Shown here piece after piece: positions 36,821 through 46,800 of a DNA stretch of 64,000 nucleotides. Each line of letters begins with the position of its first letter. Within the stretch, counting starts at the first letter, position 1. Both the position numbers and the translations under genes were made by a program. Source of the stretch: Desulfovibrio sp. Marseille-P6017 (GTDB lineage Bacteria > Bacillota_A > Clostridia > Peptostreptococcales > Peptostreptococcaceae); contig UWOR01000006.1 of the NCBI GenBank assembly GCA_900604495.1, positions 131,968 to 195,967 of the forward strand, read 5' to 3'. The notes beneath the pieces are model-generated. The model searched no databases and was not told the origin of the DNA. It saw only the letters and a program-made list of their open reading frames with translations.

Positions 36821-36831
36821 CTAACCACCTC

Positions 36832-39000
36832 CTAAAATGCTCCTTTTCGTTGCAAATAGAATGCAAGCTCTTCTGCTAAATTTTCTATATCTTGCTCTCT
36901 GTTATTTATAAAATTTTCTATATTAAGATTTATTCCTCCACCAATACCAGCTTCTCTTAATATACCTGGTAATTTACTTAATGGTAATATAGCCTCTGGA
37001 CCTGCTTCTCCACCTACCATAGCTTTCCCACTCATAGGATTGAACCCAAACATTGTAGGATTCATCATTATCCCTCCATTTTTGTACCATTCTATACCGA
37101 ACTTTGGTACTGATGGAGGATTTAAACTAAATTTACCACTAATATTTATATGAGGTAATTTTAACTTAGGTAAGGACCAACTAAAATTAAAAAATGATTT
37201 AATTTTTTGAATCGCATTATTGACTTTATTTTTAGCACTTTCCATTTTTTCATTAAATCCATTAACTATCTTTTGAAGAACAGTATTTACTATATTAACT
37301 GCGCCTTGAAAATCACCACTAAAAACTGCCTTAATAAGTGATATCGCCGTTTTAACAATGCTAGTAGCAGTATTTAACTTAGACGTAAAGAAACCAACTA
37401 TAGATGTAAGAATACTAGCTGCTAAACCTAATATTTGACTTAATCCATTATTCCATACAACCTTTATTACTCCCCATGCCATAGATATTACATCCTTCAC
37501 TATTGACATAACATTAGATATTATTGATTGTATTTGTGAAAATACTTCATTTACCTTATTTCTAAAACTTTCATTTTCATTATAAGCCTTTACTATAGCT
37601 GCTACGAATACACCAACAACTCCTACTACAGCCAATATTGGTGCTAGTAAGCTTACCATTGTCCCTATTAGTCCGCTTATTCCTCCACTAAGAAAAGCTA
37701 CAACTCCACCTGCATTTGAGATAATTGGAGAAAATGTTGTAAATGCAAGTCCTACATTTCCTACAAATGAAACAAGTATACCTAATATAACTAAAACTGG
37801 ACCAAGTGCGGCCAAAAGTCCACCTATAACTAATATGACGTTTTGCGTTTCTGGACTAAGATTTTGGAATCCTGTACATAGTTTAGATACAAAATCAGCG
37901 GCCCTTTCTATATGAGGTAACATTCTTTCTCCAATAGTTATAGCTACCCCTTCTAGGGCAGATTTCATTTCTGTTAGTGCTCCTTTAGCTCCTCCCATCA
38001 TAGTATCCGCCATTTCATTCGCTTTCCCTGATGAATCGCCTATTGCAAATGCTAATTTATCGAAATCTTCTTTACTCGCATTTACAATAGAAGCCCATCC
38101 TGACATAGCCTCTTTACCAAATATAGTAGCAAGCGCATTAGCTTGTGTTGTTTCATCTAAAGATCCAATCTTATCTCTAAGATTCATCATTGTTCCCATA
38201 AGACTTACAGATCCATCATCATTTTTTACTAACTCAACACCATATTTTTCCATAGCAGCAGTCATAGAATCTGTAGGTTTTACAAGATTTGTTAAACCTC
38301 CTCTTAATGCAGTACCTGCAGCACTACCTTTTATTCCAGCATTTCCCATAAGGCCGATCGCTAAAGATAAGTCTTCCATTTCTATACCTAATGTTCCTGC
38401 TACTGGTCCTGCATATTTAAGGGTTTCACCCATTAACTCTATACTAGTATTTGCATTAGAACAGGTTGCAGCCATTATGTCTACGAATCCTTGGGTATCT
38501 TTTGCAGACAATCCCAAACCAGTTAATCCATCTGTAACTATATCACTAGTTGTTGCTAAGTCAGTTCCACCTGCAGCTGCAAGACTAAGAATACCAGGTA
38601 AACCATCCATCATATCTTGCGTTTTCCATCCTGCCATACCCATATATTTTAATGCTTCTGCACTTTCAGTAGCACTAAACTTAGTACTAGCTCCCATTTC
38701 TTTAGCTAATTTACTAAGTTTCTCTAAATCAGTTCCAGTTGCACCAGATATAGCAGATACTTCCCTCATACCTGCATCAAAATCCATTGCAGTCTTTGCG
38801 CTTGCAGCTGCTATGCCTGCTAATGGTAAGGTTATTCCTACTGTAAGTGATTTCCCTACACTAGTTATCTTTTCACCTGCTTGTCTCATTTTATCAAAGG
38901 TTTTTCCAACTCCACTACCTTTTTTATCAATGGAATCAAGTTTCTTTAAAGCTTCTTCATCTTTAATAACGATGCTCCCAAACAGTTTGAAAATCTCCAT
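36832..39000 (-). CDS. Phage tail tape measure protein
   Basis: The protein has 722 residues with the TP901-type core (AKEMGASTKFSATESAEALKYMGMAGW split over ~90-117). Two long hydrophobic segments lie at ~390-420 and ~440-465. A repeat-rich helical C-terminus ends in the conserved GGEAGPEAILPLSKL. Length sets tail length; 722 residues imply a short-to-medium siphophage tail. Confidence 0.95.
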   Translation of the reverse strand: MEIFKLFGSIVIKDEEALKKLDSIDKKGSGVGKTFDKMRQAGEKITSVGKSLTVGITLPLAGIAAASAKTAMDFDAGMREVSAISGATGTDLEKLSKLAKEMGASTKFSATESAEALKYMGMAGWKTQDMMDGLPGILSLAAAGGTDLATTSDIVTDGLTGLGLSAKDTQGFVDIMAATCSNANTSIELMGETLKYAGPVAGTLGIEMEDLSLAIGLMGNAGIKGSAAGTALRGGLTNLVKPTDSMTAAMEKYGVELVKNDDGSVSLMGTMMNLRDKIGSLDETTQANALATIFGKEAMSGWASIVNASKEDFDKLAFAIGDSSGKANEMADTMMGGAKGALTEMKSALEGVAITIGERMLPHIERAADFVSKLCTGFQNLSPETQNVILVIGGLLAALGPVLVILGILVSFVGNVGLAFTTFSPIISNAGGVVAFLSGGISGLIGTMVSLLAPILAVVGVVGVFVAAIVKAYNENESFRNKVNEVFSQIQSIISNVMSIVKDVISMAWGVIKVVWNNGLSQILGLAASILTSIVGFFTSKLNTATSIVKTAISLIKAVFSGDFQGAVNIVNTVLQKIVNGFNEKMESAKNKVNNAIQKIKSFFNFSWSLPKLKLPHINISGKFSLNPPSVPKFGIEWYKNGGIMMNPTMFGFNPMSGKAMVGGEAGPEAILPLSKLPGILREAGIGGGINLNIENFINNREQDIENLAEELAFYLQRKGAF

Positions 39001-39003
39001 ATA

Positions 39004-39629
39004 TTAGACCTCCTTTCTAGCTTTCTTTTGCCTTATTTCAGCAACATCTCTTAATATGTCATCCATACTAGAAAGTGTATTTGTAGTCGGAATTATAAGT
39101 TTACTCTTATAATCACTAAAGCTTACAAATGTATTTTTATCCATATTAGGATATAAAGTAAGCCACATACTAAAAGCCTTGTTATCAAATTCTTTTTCAT
39201 ATGCTTTATTAATAAGCCTTATCGCATTTTCCCACTCCATATTAAGAATATAATCAATATTTGAATATCTACTTAATAGGAGATCTAGGCAATCATCTAC
39301 ATCAATTTGCTTACAAGCGTAAAAAAATTGCTACCTTTAACCATATTTTTAAATTCAACTATTACCTCTGCAACTTCATCTAACTCTTTATTACCGAATT
39401 CTTCTCCAGAACATCCATATAAATCACCTAAGAAATCATTAACTTCATCTTGAGCTAAATGTAAATTTTCAAGTACATTTTTAAACATGTTTATACCTAG
39501 ATTTATTTGCATAGATTCAGTATCTTTTGAACCAACAGTAACTCCACTCATATCTACTGTAAAATCAATTTTTTTTAGTATTCTAGACATTTTAAATATG
39601 TCATTTCCGTTTAACTTTCTTAATTTCAT
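39004..39629 (-). CDS. Tail assembly chaperone gpGT, made by -1 frameshift
   Basis: A run of seven T on the minus strand (39327-39321) near the end of the gpG frame lets ribosomes slip to -1. The -1 frame is then open without interruption (YACKQIDVDDCLDLLLSRY) into the MEWENAIRLINKAYEKEF frame, ending at 39004. The fusion product is about 207 residues. This is the classical G/GT chaperone arrangement upstream of the tape measure gene. The T frame alone from ATG 39240 has no good ribosome site. Confidence 0.85.
39297..39629 (-). CDS. Tail assembly chaperone gpG
   Basis: The zero-frame product has 110 residues (RKLNGNDIFKMSRILKKI, acidic ECLHL-type helices) and ends shortly after the slippery T7. 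It binds the tape measure protein during tail assembly by analogy with lambda G. Confidence 0.88.
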   Translation of the reverse strand: MKLRKLNGNDIFKMSRILKKIDFTVDMSGVTVGSKDTESMQINLGINMFKNVLENLHLAQDEVNDFLGDLYGCSGEEFGNKELDEVAEVIVEFKNMVKGSNFFTLVSKLM

Positions 39630-39716
39630 ATCTTCCCTCCGAATTTAAAGGTATAAATACCTTTCTTTATTTTTCTAAGTACCTCAAAAATGATTTATTT
39701 AAGTCAATTTTTAAAT

Positions 39717-39750
39717 AAAAAAATAGCACCAAATTAATAGTGCTATTTTT
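39717..39750 (-). terminator. Terminator after the major tail protein gene
   Basis: AAAAATAGCAC and GTGCTATTTTT form the stem. Termination here would lower expression of chaperone and tape measure genes relative to the tail tube gene, a common arrangement. Confidence 0.85.
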
Positions 39751-39755
39751 ATAAA

Positions 39756-40238
39756 TTATTTTATAAATTCAACTTCCCAAGGTTCAGTTTCTGATTCTCC
39801 TTCATCATATGTTCCTACATATGTTAATGCTTGTATAACCTCATCTTTATCTTGTAAAGTCCAGTCAAGATTTTCAAGGTTTATTGCATTTTTAAGGGTT
39901 ATAATAACTCCTTTTCCTGCCTTAGTTTTTCCAGTCCATTTTACAGTTTTATAATCCTCTGTTGATATATCTGTTTTACCAGTTACCGTTGTATTAGTAT
40001 CTGTTGTTGATTTCATACCAGGATAATAACTCGTAAAATCTTCTGGTAACATGCTAAGAGCATTTATTGTAAGCTTAGGTACAGATTTGTCTATTATAGT
40101 TCGACCTTTTACAGTACCTCTATCACCATCTGCTTCTATATCTCTATATTCTCTTTCAACTACAAATTGACCACCACCTCTAGTAACAGCTATATCTTTT
40201 TCACCAATAGAGAATACTCCATGTCCTAAAATTATCAT
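39756..40238 (-). CDS. Major tail tube protein
   Basis: The 160-residue beta-rich protein starts GHGVFSIGEKDIAVTRGGG and contains the ADGDRGTVKGRT segment found in clostridial siphophage tail tube proteins. It sits just before the G/GT genes, and the strong terminator behind it fits a highly expressed structural gene. Confidence 0.85.
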   Translation of the reverse strand: MIILGHGVFSIGEKDIAVTRGGGQFVVEREYRDIEADGDRGTVKGRTIIDKSVPKLTINALSMLPEDFTSYYPGMKSTTDTNTTVTGKTDISTEDYKTVKWTGKTKAGKGVIITLKNAINLENLDWTLQDKDEVIQALTYVGTYDEGESETEPWEVEFIK

Positions 40239-40247
40239 AGTTACCTC

Positions 40248-40610
40248 CTACTTTTTAAAATATGTCTGTACATTAAATCGAAGTTGTCTTCGCTTTAATG
40301 ATTTATCTTCATCTTCAATCTTTAATCTTTGTTGCCTATAAAATGTCGGTAATACAAATTCATTAGGTAAATTTGCTTCATCTAATAACTTATCAATATT
40401 ATCTGTTAAATCCTCTATACGCATTGATGAGTCATTTCTATCCCATATATCGATTATTAATATTAAATCATCTCTATGGCTCTTTAATCCATCGTTTATA
40501 TTAAATACGATATATGGATATTCTACATTTTTAGGTGCATTTTCATGATACACTCTTGAATGCTTAGTTTTTAAAGTTTTCAATATTAATTCAAGTAATT
40601 TATTCATCAC
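40248..40610 (-). CDS. Tail terminator/completion protein
   Basis: The 120-residue protein (VEYPYIVFNINDGL, LILIIDIWDRNDSS) has the alpha/beta pattern of tail terminator proteins at the head-tail joint. It overlaps the HK97 gp10-like gene by 11 bp. Assignment rests on pattern and position. Confidence 0.72.
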   Translation of the reverse strand: MMNKLLELILKTLKTKHSRVYHENAPKNVEYPYIVFNINDGLKSHRDDLILIIDIWDRNDSSMRIEDLTDNIDKLLDEANLPNEFVLPTFYRQQRLKIEDEDKSLKRRQLRFNVQTYFKK

Positions 40611-40956
40611 TATTCAGCTCACTATATACTTGTTTTGTTAAAGTAGTAATTGTATCAACATTTTCAAGAACTGTAGGCATCAAAAAAGGCTCTGCTCTCA
40701 TTTGACTATTACCAAGTTCCCATGCAGGTGCGTAAAAGGACTTACTACCAATTAGTAAGTCCTTTTCTCTTTTCCTTGCCCAATATTGTATACTTCTTCT
40801 TAACTTACCACTTCTCCTACGTGCTTTTCTTCTTACTTCACTAGCTAAAAATTGTCCAATGAAGTTATATACACGTTCAGGTTTTTCCTGTATTTTCTTT
40901 TTAGCCTTATCAACTTTTGAAATATATGATTTTTGCTCTGACCTAGTCTTAGCCAT
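40600..40956 (-). CDS. HK97 gp10-like head-tail joining protein
   Basis: The 118-residue basic protein has the gp10 hallmarks: repeated Lys/Arg near the N-terminus (VRRKARRRSGKLRRSI) and FYAPAWELGNSQMRAEPFLMP, split here as ~70-90. It is part of the neck. Confidence 0.85.
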   Translation of the reverse strand: MAKTRSEQKSYISKVDKAKKKIQEKPERVYNFIGQFLASEVRRKARRRSGKLRRSIQYWARKREKDLLIGSKSFYAPAWELGNSQMRAEPFLMPTVLENVDTITTLTKQVYSELNSDE

Positions 40957-41254
40957 TTACAGCACCTTCTAATATAATTTCTAACTTATCTACACTTACT
41001 TCATAAGTTCTAATTATCTTATATTCTTTGTTATTATACCTTGCTTGTGTCTCATCTTCATATTCAAATGAATTTATTTCAAACTTAAATTCAGGTTTAA
41101 ATCCACTAGCTTGTGCTTGATAAAATTCACTCTGTTTAATGCTTTTTCTCTTACCAAATATCTCTTTATATTCTTTAGATTCAACATTATCACCTATTTC
41201 ATTTTGTGAATATGTAATCTTTATTAATTCTAATACATCATCAAAACTACTCAT
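40949..41254 (-). CDS. Head closure / head-tail adaptor protein
   Basis: The protein has ~101 residues from ATG 41254 (GGTGAAT site). A small beta protein (DNVESKEYKEIFGKRKSI, ARYNNKEYKIIRTYEV) sits in the order connector, closure, gp10, terminator. This matches head-completion proteins of SPP1/HK97 type. Confidence 0.75.
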   Translation of the reverse strand: MSSFDDVLELIKITYSQNEIGDNVESKEYKEIFGKRKSIKQSEFYQAQASGFKPEFKFEINSFEYEDETQARYNNKEYKIIRTYEVSVDKLEIILEGAVNG

Positions 41255-41510
41255 TATATTCACCACACAAACTTAAATGTTGTTTTAACGATTCATAAGA
41301 TTCTTGATATCTATCACTATCTTTATTATCTAATCCGAAATTAGCTTTGCAATATGTTTTAATTGCTCTTGATATCAAAGGATCATACTCATCTATTTTA
41401 ACTACACCTGATATTTTTAAATCTAACTTAGCTTCTGATATTAAATCATCTATTTCTTCATCAAAGGCACTACTTTTTATTCGTAGTGCCAATTTTATTG
41501 ATTCTAACAT
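41247..41510 (-). CDS. Head-tail connector (gp6-like)
   Basis: The 87-residue helical protein from ATG 41510 (AGGTGATT site) has the gp6 pattern: IKLALRIKSSAFDEEIDDLI, then PLISRAIKTYCKANFG. It forms a ring below the portal. It overlaps the next gene by 8 bp. Confidence 0.85.
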   Translation of the reverse strand: MLESIKLALRIKSSAFDEEIDDLISEAKLDLKISGVVKIDEYDPLISRAIKTYCKANFGLDNKDSDRYQESYESLKQHLSLCGEYNE

Positions 41511-41524
41511 TAGAATCACCTACT

Positions 41525-42742
41525 TTAAACTGATTTATGAGTTAATATTACTAATGAATTTTTATCTAACACCTTACCATCTACTAACATTATTGCTTTA
41601 GTTATTTGGTCATCAGTATTATCATCTTCATATCTTTTCATAGTCATATTTAAATTTGTATTTAATACATAATCTTTTGGATTGAATAAGAAAGCAAATT
41701 TATTATCTGATTCTGGAGACTCTACATAGCTTTCCATATAGTCATTTAATATTGCTTTTCTTCCTAATAAAGTTCTTTCCGGCGCTCCATTTATTCCATA
41801 ATTAACTCTAGCTATAGGTTGTCCTGTAGAGTCTTTTATAGCTTGGAATTTCATGAATGTTTTTTTAGTCATGAACCATAGTGCTCCACTTTCATACGCT
41901 AATGGTAATGCTGCTTCTGCTTCTATTAAAGTGTCATATTCTAATCCCTCAGCCTTAGCTATATCTATAGATTGTCCTTCAACTGGAGTTTCAGTTAATA
42001 TCCCTTTAGGTTGACCTACGCCAGTTCCAGATATTACAGATTGTTCTATAGCTTTTGTCATAGCTTCAACGACATTATTTATAAGAGTTTTTTCAAATAC
42101 AGGTAATGCTATAGTATCCATTTCTAAAGACATAGATACTGCGCATCTTAATTTATAATAAGCAAAAGTTATAGTTCCTTGTACTGCTTTCTTTTGTTTG
42201 TTACTTGTCGCTCCTTCTGATACCCATGATGCAACTGGTTTAACTGTAGATGTTGGAACTGTTACTCCACCTTTTATAGATGTTCTAGTTACTAAAGGTA
42301 ATATCATACCTGTAGCTTCTATTTTTTCTATTATTTTTTCTAATACAGTTGTAGGTATCATTACTGATGCATCAGTAGTCTTAGTACTTTCATTTGAATT
42401 TACAAATTCTTTAGGCATAGATATACCTCTTGATACATAATTCATAAATGCTTTTCTGTACTCTACTGTATTAGTTAAATCCTCTGTAGTTGTATTATTA
42501 GTAGTATCTAAAACTACTGCTCCAGCTACATTTCTAGAATTATTAGCTATATTTGTTATTTTAGAATTATCTTTTAATGCATTTAAATTAGCTGCTGCTT
42601 TAGCTTCTTGTTCATACTTATTGTCTAAATCTTTTATTTCTGTCATTTTAGCATTAGCTTCTTCTATTTTCCCTTCATTTATAAATGATTCTGCTTCATT
42701 GTATAACCCATTTCTTAGTTGTAAATATTGTTCTTTATTCAT
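41525..42742 (-). CDS. Major capsid protein, HK97 family
   Basis: The protein has 405 residues. The N-terminal ~105 residues are a coiled-coil scaffold-like delta domain (LRNGLYNEAESFINEGKIEE), normally removed by the prohead protease. The HK97-fold capsid domain follows (VMIPTTVLEKIIEKIE, PVASWVSEGATSNKQKK, AVSMSLEMD). It is preceded by the protease gene. Confidence 0.95.
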   Translation of the reverse strand: MNKEQYLQLRNGLYNEAESFINEGKIEEANAKMTEIKDLDNKYEQEAKAAANLNALKDNSKITNIANNSRNVAGAVVLDTTNNTTTEDLTNTVEYRKAFMNYVSRGISMPKEFVNSNESTKTTDASVMIPTTVLEKIIEKIEATGMILPLVTRTSIKGGVTVPTSTVKPVASWVSEGATSNKQKKAVQGTITFAYYKLRCAVSMSLEMDTIALPVFEKTLINNVVEAMTKAIEQSVISGTGVGQPKGILTETPVEGQSIDIAKAEGLEYDTLIEAEAALPLAYESGALWFMTKKTFMKFQAIKDSTGQPIARVNYGINGAPERTLLGRKAILNDYMESYVESPESDNKFAFLFNPKDYVLNTNLNMTMKRYEDDNTDDQITKAIMLVDGKVLDKNSLVILTHKSV

Positions 42743-42744
42743 AT

Positions 42745-43476
42745 TTATATTTCTCCTTTTAATTTTAATAATTTTAATTGTGCTTCTAGTTTTTTTTGCA
42801 TAAAAATATCAACCTTATTTTCTTTAGGTTGATTGATTATTGGATTAAAGTTTCTAAATCTTTGAAGTAGATTATTATCTATCTTACCTATTGAATTACA
42901 CATGCTTACTGCACTATTTTTTAATAAATCTACCATTGATTTATCTACTTTTTCATTGGTAAACATTATTTCATCAATAAGTCCTAACTCTAGTGCCTCT
43001 TCTGCTGTAAGCCACGTTTCTTTATCCATCATTTGCTTAATTTCTTTTTCATTTAGTCCAGCTTTCATTATATAAGCATTTGCAATTGTCTTATTTGCCT
43101 TTTTCAATACTTCTACAGTATGCTCCATATCTCTATAATCTCCACTAGCTTGTGTTGAAACATTATGTACCATAATTTCTGCAAGAGGAGACATTTTACA
43201 TTTACCTGCCATAGCTATAACACTTGCTATACTTGCACATAGTCCATGAATTTCAATTGTTACATCACCTTGATAGGTTTTAAGCATGTTATAGATATCG
43301 CATCCAGCAAATACATCTCCACCACCACTGTTGATTCTAACAGTTATAGGCTGACCATTTGCTCTACTTAGTGTATTTTGTACCATTTTAGGCGATACTG
43401 CCTGTATTCCATACCAAGAGTAAAGCCATTCATTACCACTTGCGACTACTTCACCTTTTACATCAACAAATATCAA
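42745..43476 (-). CDS. ClpP-type prohead protease
   Basis: The 243-residue self-compartmentalising protease has the catalytic Ser in LCASIASVIAMAG (~84-96), the His in MVHNVS (~106-111) and the substrate-binding INSGGGDVFAG. No ATG fits; the start is probably the TTG at 43476 behind GGGGGTGAG. It matures the capsid and removes the delta domain. Confidence 0.92.
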   Translation of the reverse strand: MIFVDVKGEVVASGNEWLYSWYGIQAVSPKMVQNTLSRANGQPITVRINSGGGDVFAGCDIYNMLKTYQGDVTIEIHGLCASIASVIAMAGKCKMSPLAEIMVHNVSTQASGDYRDMEHTVEVLKKANKTIANAYIMKAGLNEKEIKQMMDKETWLTAEEALELGLIDEIMFTNEKVDKSMVDLLKNSAVSMCNSIGKIDNNLLQRFRNFNPIINQPKENKVDIFMQKKLEAQLKLLKLKGEI

Positions 43477-43478
43477 TA

Positions 43479-44627
43479 TTACTCACCCCCTTTCACAACT
43501 GCCGTATCTAATCTTCTTATTGCTATATCTCCACCTTCAATTGGAGGCAAATTAAGAGCTCCTCTCCATTCATTCGGTGTTAATGAACCTCTATCTACCA
43601 TTTGAACCAAATTTAATTTAGTAGACATACTAGCATATTGTAAATTAGACGCTTCGAATACAATTTTGTTACCAAATCCTCTTTCTCTTCTAGTAAATAT
43701 TTTTCTAGTAAATTCATTACTTAACTGCATAGCTAACGGTTCTATTTCAGCTTCAAAATATGAAATCCATTCATCTTCAGTATATTTACTTTGTACTATT
43801 TTTTCATTTGTATTAAAAAATGAATAAATACGTTGTACAGTTTTTTCAGTTTGAGTTGCATTAGGTACATAGTCTTTTGGATCTACTTGTTTAGCATCAA
43901 ACTTGGAATCTGTAGCAGCGGCTCCTCCACTATTCTCAATATTTAAGAATGTATCAGTAAACTTTTTAGTCTGCTCTTCCATATCTTCTGGTCTAAGAGT
44001 TTGATTAAATTTAAGTAACCAACGTATTATACCGCCATTTCTAACAGCTTTTACAATACCTTGGTCTGTTGTATTTACTATTTCCATCAATGAAGTAAGG
44101 GCTTTTGTTGGACTATCTCCAAATATGTCATTTTCATTGAAATCTTTTCTAATATGTATTATATCCTCATAAGGATAACTAACTATCTTGCCATTTTTCA
44201 TATTAAATCTTAGGTATAAAAAACCATCTTTATCATATAAGGCTTCTATACTATCAGCTATTATAGGATACAATTCCATAGGATAATTATTTTCATCTCT
44301 ATGTATATATATAAAGGCATTATTATTTAATTCTAGTTGATTTGTTATTTTTTCAAATAGCACTTGTCCTGTCATATACGGGTTAGGATCTTCTAGTAAA
44401 AATCTAATATACGGTTCTGGATTGACTGCAAATCCTTCTGCAGAATTCCTTATATGACTAGGAACTAGCTTACCTATAGCTTTAGCTTTCGGTCTTATGC
44501 AAGAACGCACTATATCAGATTGATATAATTTACCATTCCAAGCATAAAATCCATTTCCTTTATCTGTTATCATTTCATATCTAGTTAATGAAGGACTTTT
44601 ATTGAAAAACTTACTTAGTATCCCCAT
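43479..44627 (-). CDS. Portal protein, HK97 family
   Basis: The ~382-residue protein from ATG 44627 (GGAGGTGAG site) shows the portal features: NGFYAWNGKLYQSDIVRSCI, LEDPNPYMTGQVLFEKI and a C-terminal SLTPNEWRGALNLPPIEGGD. It forms the dodecameric DNA gate. It lies 8 bp after terL. Confidence 0.95.
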   Translation of the reverse strand: MGILSKFFNKSPSLTRYEMITDKGNGFYAWNGKLYQSDIVRSCIRPKAKAIGKLVPSHIRNSAEGFAVNPEPYIRFLLEDPNPYMTGQVLFEKITNQLELNNNAFIYIHRDENNYPMELYPIIADSIEALYDKDGFLYLRFNMKNGKIVSYPYEDIIHIRKDFNENDIFGDSPTKALTSLMEIVNTTDQGIVKAVRNGGIIRWLLKFNQTLRPEDMEEQTKKFTDTFLNIENSGGAAATDSKFDAKQVDPKDYVPNATQTEKTVQRIYSFFNTNEKIVQSKYTEDEWISYFEAEIEPLAMQLSNEFTRKIFTRRERGFGNKIVFEASNLQYASMSTKLNLVQMVDRGSLTPNEWRGALNLPPIEGGDIAIRRLDTAVVKGGE

Positions 44628-44643
44628 TTTTCTCACCTCCTAT

Positions 44644-46329
44644 CTAAATTATAGCTAGATACTCCGACATCTTATCTTTTAATACAACATAACCTATAAT
44701 TAAACTGACAGCTCCATCTATACGTTTTCTACTATCAACACCTTTTATAGGTTGAATGTTCCCGTTTATATCAGTTTTTATCTCTGTATTAGATAAACAC
44801 CATTTATCTATAGGATTATTATTGTATATAACTCTATGAGCCATTAAATCCGCTCTTAGCTCTTTCATAGGAGATGATAAAGTAAGAACTCCTTGTCTAA
44901 CTTTAATCATTGCTTCTTTCCCAAATTCATTTTCATATGCCTGTAATAAACTATCATCAACATGCCAAGGATCATATCCTATCCAAGGAATATAAATATC
45001 ATATTCATCTCTAATTTCTTTAAACCACTCTAACATATGAAATTTATTAACCTTATTACCAGGACATACTCTTAATAATCCTTGCTTTTCCCATAACTTA
45101 TAAGGAACTCCGTCAGCTTCCTTATTATCTTCCAAATTATTAAGTTTTCCTTCTGGAATAAAGTACATTGACATTGCATAGATGTTTTCATCATTAGGTC
45201 TCATGCATAAAACTTTTGCACTTGCTAAGTCTGTAGTTTCTGCCAAGTCAAAACATCCTATTCCATACCTGAATCCCATATCTTTTATATTAAACTTAGT
45301 TTCATTATTAAGTTCATCCCATCTAAGCCATGCACTAGATGAGTTTTCCTTCATGTTAAAATCTTTAACCATAACTGTAGCCTTAAATGATGGATCATTT
45401 TTAGCCTTATTAACAAAATCTCTTAAATCTTGTATATTCTTTATTGTTCCTAATCCAGGATTAGCTTTTATCCAACGCTCCTCTTTATCCCATTCATCTT
45501 TATCATCTAACTCATAGATAAATGGTAAAAAAGTCTCATCAACTACTTTATCTGGATCATTGCTTGTATATCCATCTAAAACTTTACAAGCATAATCATA
45601 CTGAGCATCAAATATAGATTCTCTAACAAATCCATTTGTAGTTATACAAAATAATAAAGGTTGTCTCCTTGCAGTCATTGACTGTTTCATTAGGTCATAT
45701 AAATCTCTATTCTTAATAGCTGCCAACTCATCTATAGTTATCATGTGTCCATTAAGTCCATCAAGACCATTAGAATTAGATGCTAATGCTTTTATAAATG
45801 ATAAAGTTGGATTAAAGAATAAGTCAGATTTTCTTTTTCTTATATGCTTACTAAGTAAAGGAGACTGTTTCACCATGTTATGAATCTCCATGAAACACTT
45901 TTGAGCCTGTTCTAGTTTAGTAGCAACACAATAATTTTCTGCTGCTCCTTCTCCATCTCCTATAAGCATATAAAGATTTACTGCAGCAAGTTCTGTAGTC
46001 TTTCCATTCTTACGACCTTCTATAGTTAAGCTTTCTTTATATTTTCTAAGCCCTGTGTCCTTATGTACAAACCCAAATATCGCTTGAAATTTTGCCTTCT
46101 GAAATAATTCTAATTTTAAAGTTGTACCCATAGCTCCTTGAGCTTGTTTACAAAATGTTTCTATAAACTCAATAGGCTTAAGGCTCAATTCTAAATCAAA
46201 TATATAATCACCTTTAGGATTATATATATCATCAACTAATTTAGCATATACTTGCCTTATTCTTTGGCAAGCAACTATTTCACCAGATAGAATTTTTTGA
46301 TAGTATTCTTCTATATACGTACCTGTCAT
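44644..46329 (-). CDS. Terminase large subunit
   Basis: The 561-residue packaging motor has ATPase Walker A in EGRKNGKTTELAA (~107-119), Walker B MITIDELAA (~199-207) and the coupling CITTNGF motif. The C-terminal RNase H-like nuclease has Asp residues in GIGCFDLAETTDLA and WIGYDPWHVDDS. It overlaps the small subunit gene by 4 bp. Confidence 0.96.
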   Translation of the reverse strand: MTGTYIEEYYQKILSGEIVACQRIRQVYAKLVDDIYNPKGDYIFDLELSLKPIEFIETFCKQAQGAMGTTLKLELFQKAKFQAIFGFVHKDTGLRKYKESLTIEGRKNGKTTELAAVNLYMLIGDGEGAAENYCVATKLEQAQKCFMEIHNMVKQSPLLSKHIRKRKSDLFFNPTLSFIKALASNSNGLDGLNGHMITIDELAAIKNRDLYDLMKQSMTARRQPLLFCITTNGFVRESIFDAQYDYACKVLDGYTSNDPDKVVDETFLPFIYELDDKDEWDKEERWIKANPGLGTIKNIQDLRDFVNKAKNDPSFKATVMVKDFNMKENSSSAWLRWDELNNETKFNIKDMGFRYGIGCFDLAETTDLASAKVLCMRPNDENIYAMSMYFIPEGKLNNLEDNKEADGVPYKLWEKQGLLRVCPGNKVNKFHMLEWFKEIRDEYDIYIPWIGYDPWHVDDSLLQAYENEFGKEAMIKVRQGVLTLSSPMKELRADLMAHRVIYNNNPIDKWCLSNTEIKTDINGNIQPIKGVDSRKRIDGAVSLIIGYVVLKDKMSEYLAII

Positions 46330-46712
46330 TTTTTAATCTTCCCTTTTGATAAAAAGGCTAATAGTTCATCTGCTTCTTCTTTTTTCTCTTCTTCTGGTAA
46401 AAGATCTATAAGCTGTTTCATTACTCTAGAATATCTTTGCATAAAGGTTGTATATATTTTAACTTGAGGTCTTTCTCTATCAAAACTTTGGGATCCCTGC
46501 TCAAATATTTCAGTTAAACCATTAGTTAATAAATCTTCTCGCATTTCTTCAAGTGATATTTTCATGAATGCTGCTTCTTGAATTAACCCTTCTAGGACCT
46601 TAACCTTTTCTTTTGGAAAATCTTTATATATTTTTTTAAGTCTATTTATTTCAGTTTTAATCTTTTTTTCTTTTTCTAATTTCTGTAATAATTGTTCATT
46701 TTTGATTTTCAT
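46326..46712 (-). CDS. Terminase small subunit (P27 type)
   Basis: The ~128-residue helical protein from ATG 46712 has AGGGAGGGG directly upstream; a longer frame from 46742 lacks a site. The DNA-binding N-terminus, the LEGLIQEAAFMKISLEEM segment and the C-terminal LLPEEEKKEEADELLAFL are P27-like. It selects the packaging start. Confidence 0.87.
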   Translation of the reverse strand: MKIKNEQLLQKLEKEKKIKTEINRLKKIYKDFPKEKVKVLEGLIQEAAFMKISLEEMREDLLTNGLTEIFEQGSQSFDRERPQVKIYTTFMQRYSRVMKQLIDLLPEEEKKEEADELLAFLSKGKIKK

Positions 46713-46734
46713 TTTACCCCTCCCTAATTTTGAA

Positions 46735-46800
46735 AATTTCATGTGGAGGAAAATATAGGTCCACTCCGACGGTCTCCTATGAGCCTTTATAAAAAAAATT
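46735..46800. other. Candidate packaging (cos) region between HNH and terminase genes
   Basis: This short non-coding gap is locally GC-rich, with GGTCCACTCCGACGGTCTCC and a G6 run at 46804-46809. In Firmicute siphophages with an HNH gene next to terS, cos usually lies here. No overhang can be defined from sequence alone. Confidence 0.35.

Noticed and set aside
38477..39007. 176-aa plus-strand frame in the tape measure gene
   Set aside because: Antisense shadow of a conserved tape measure sequence.
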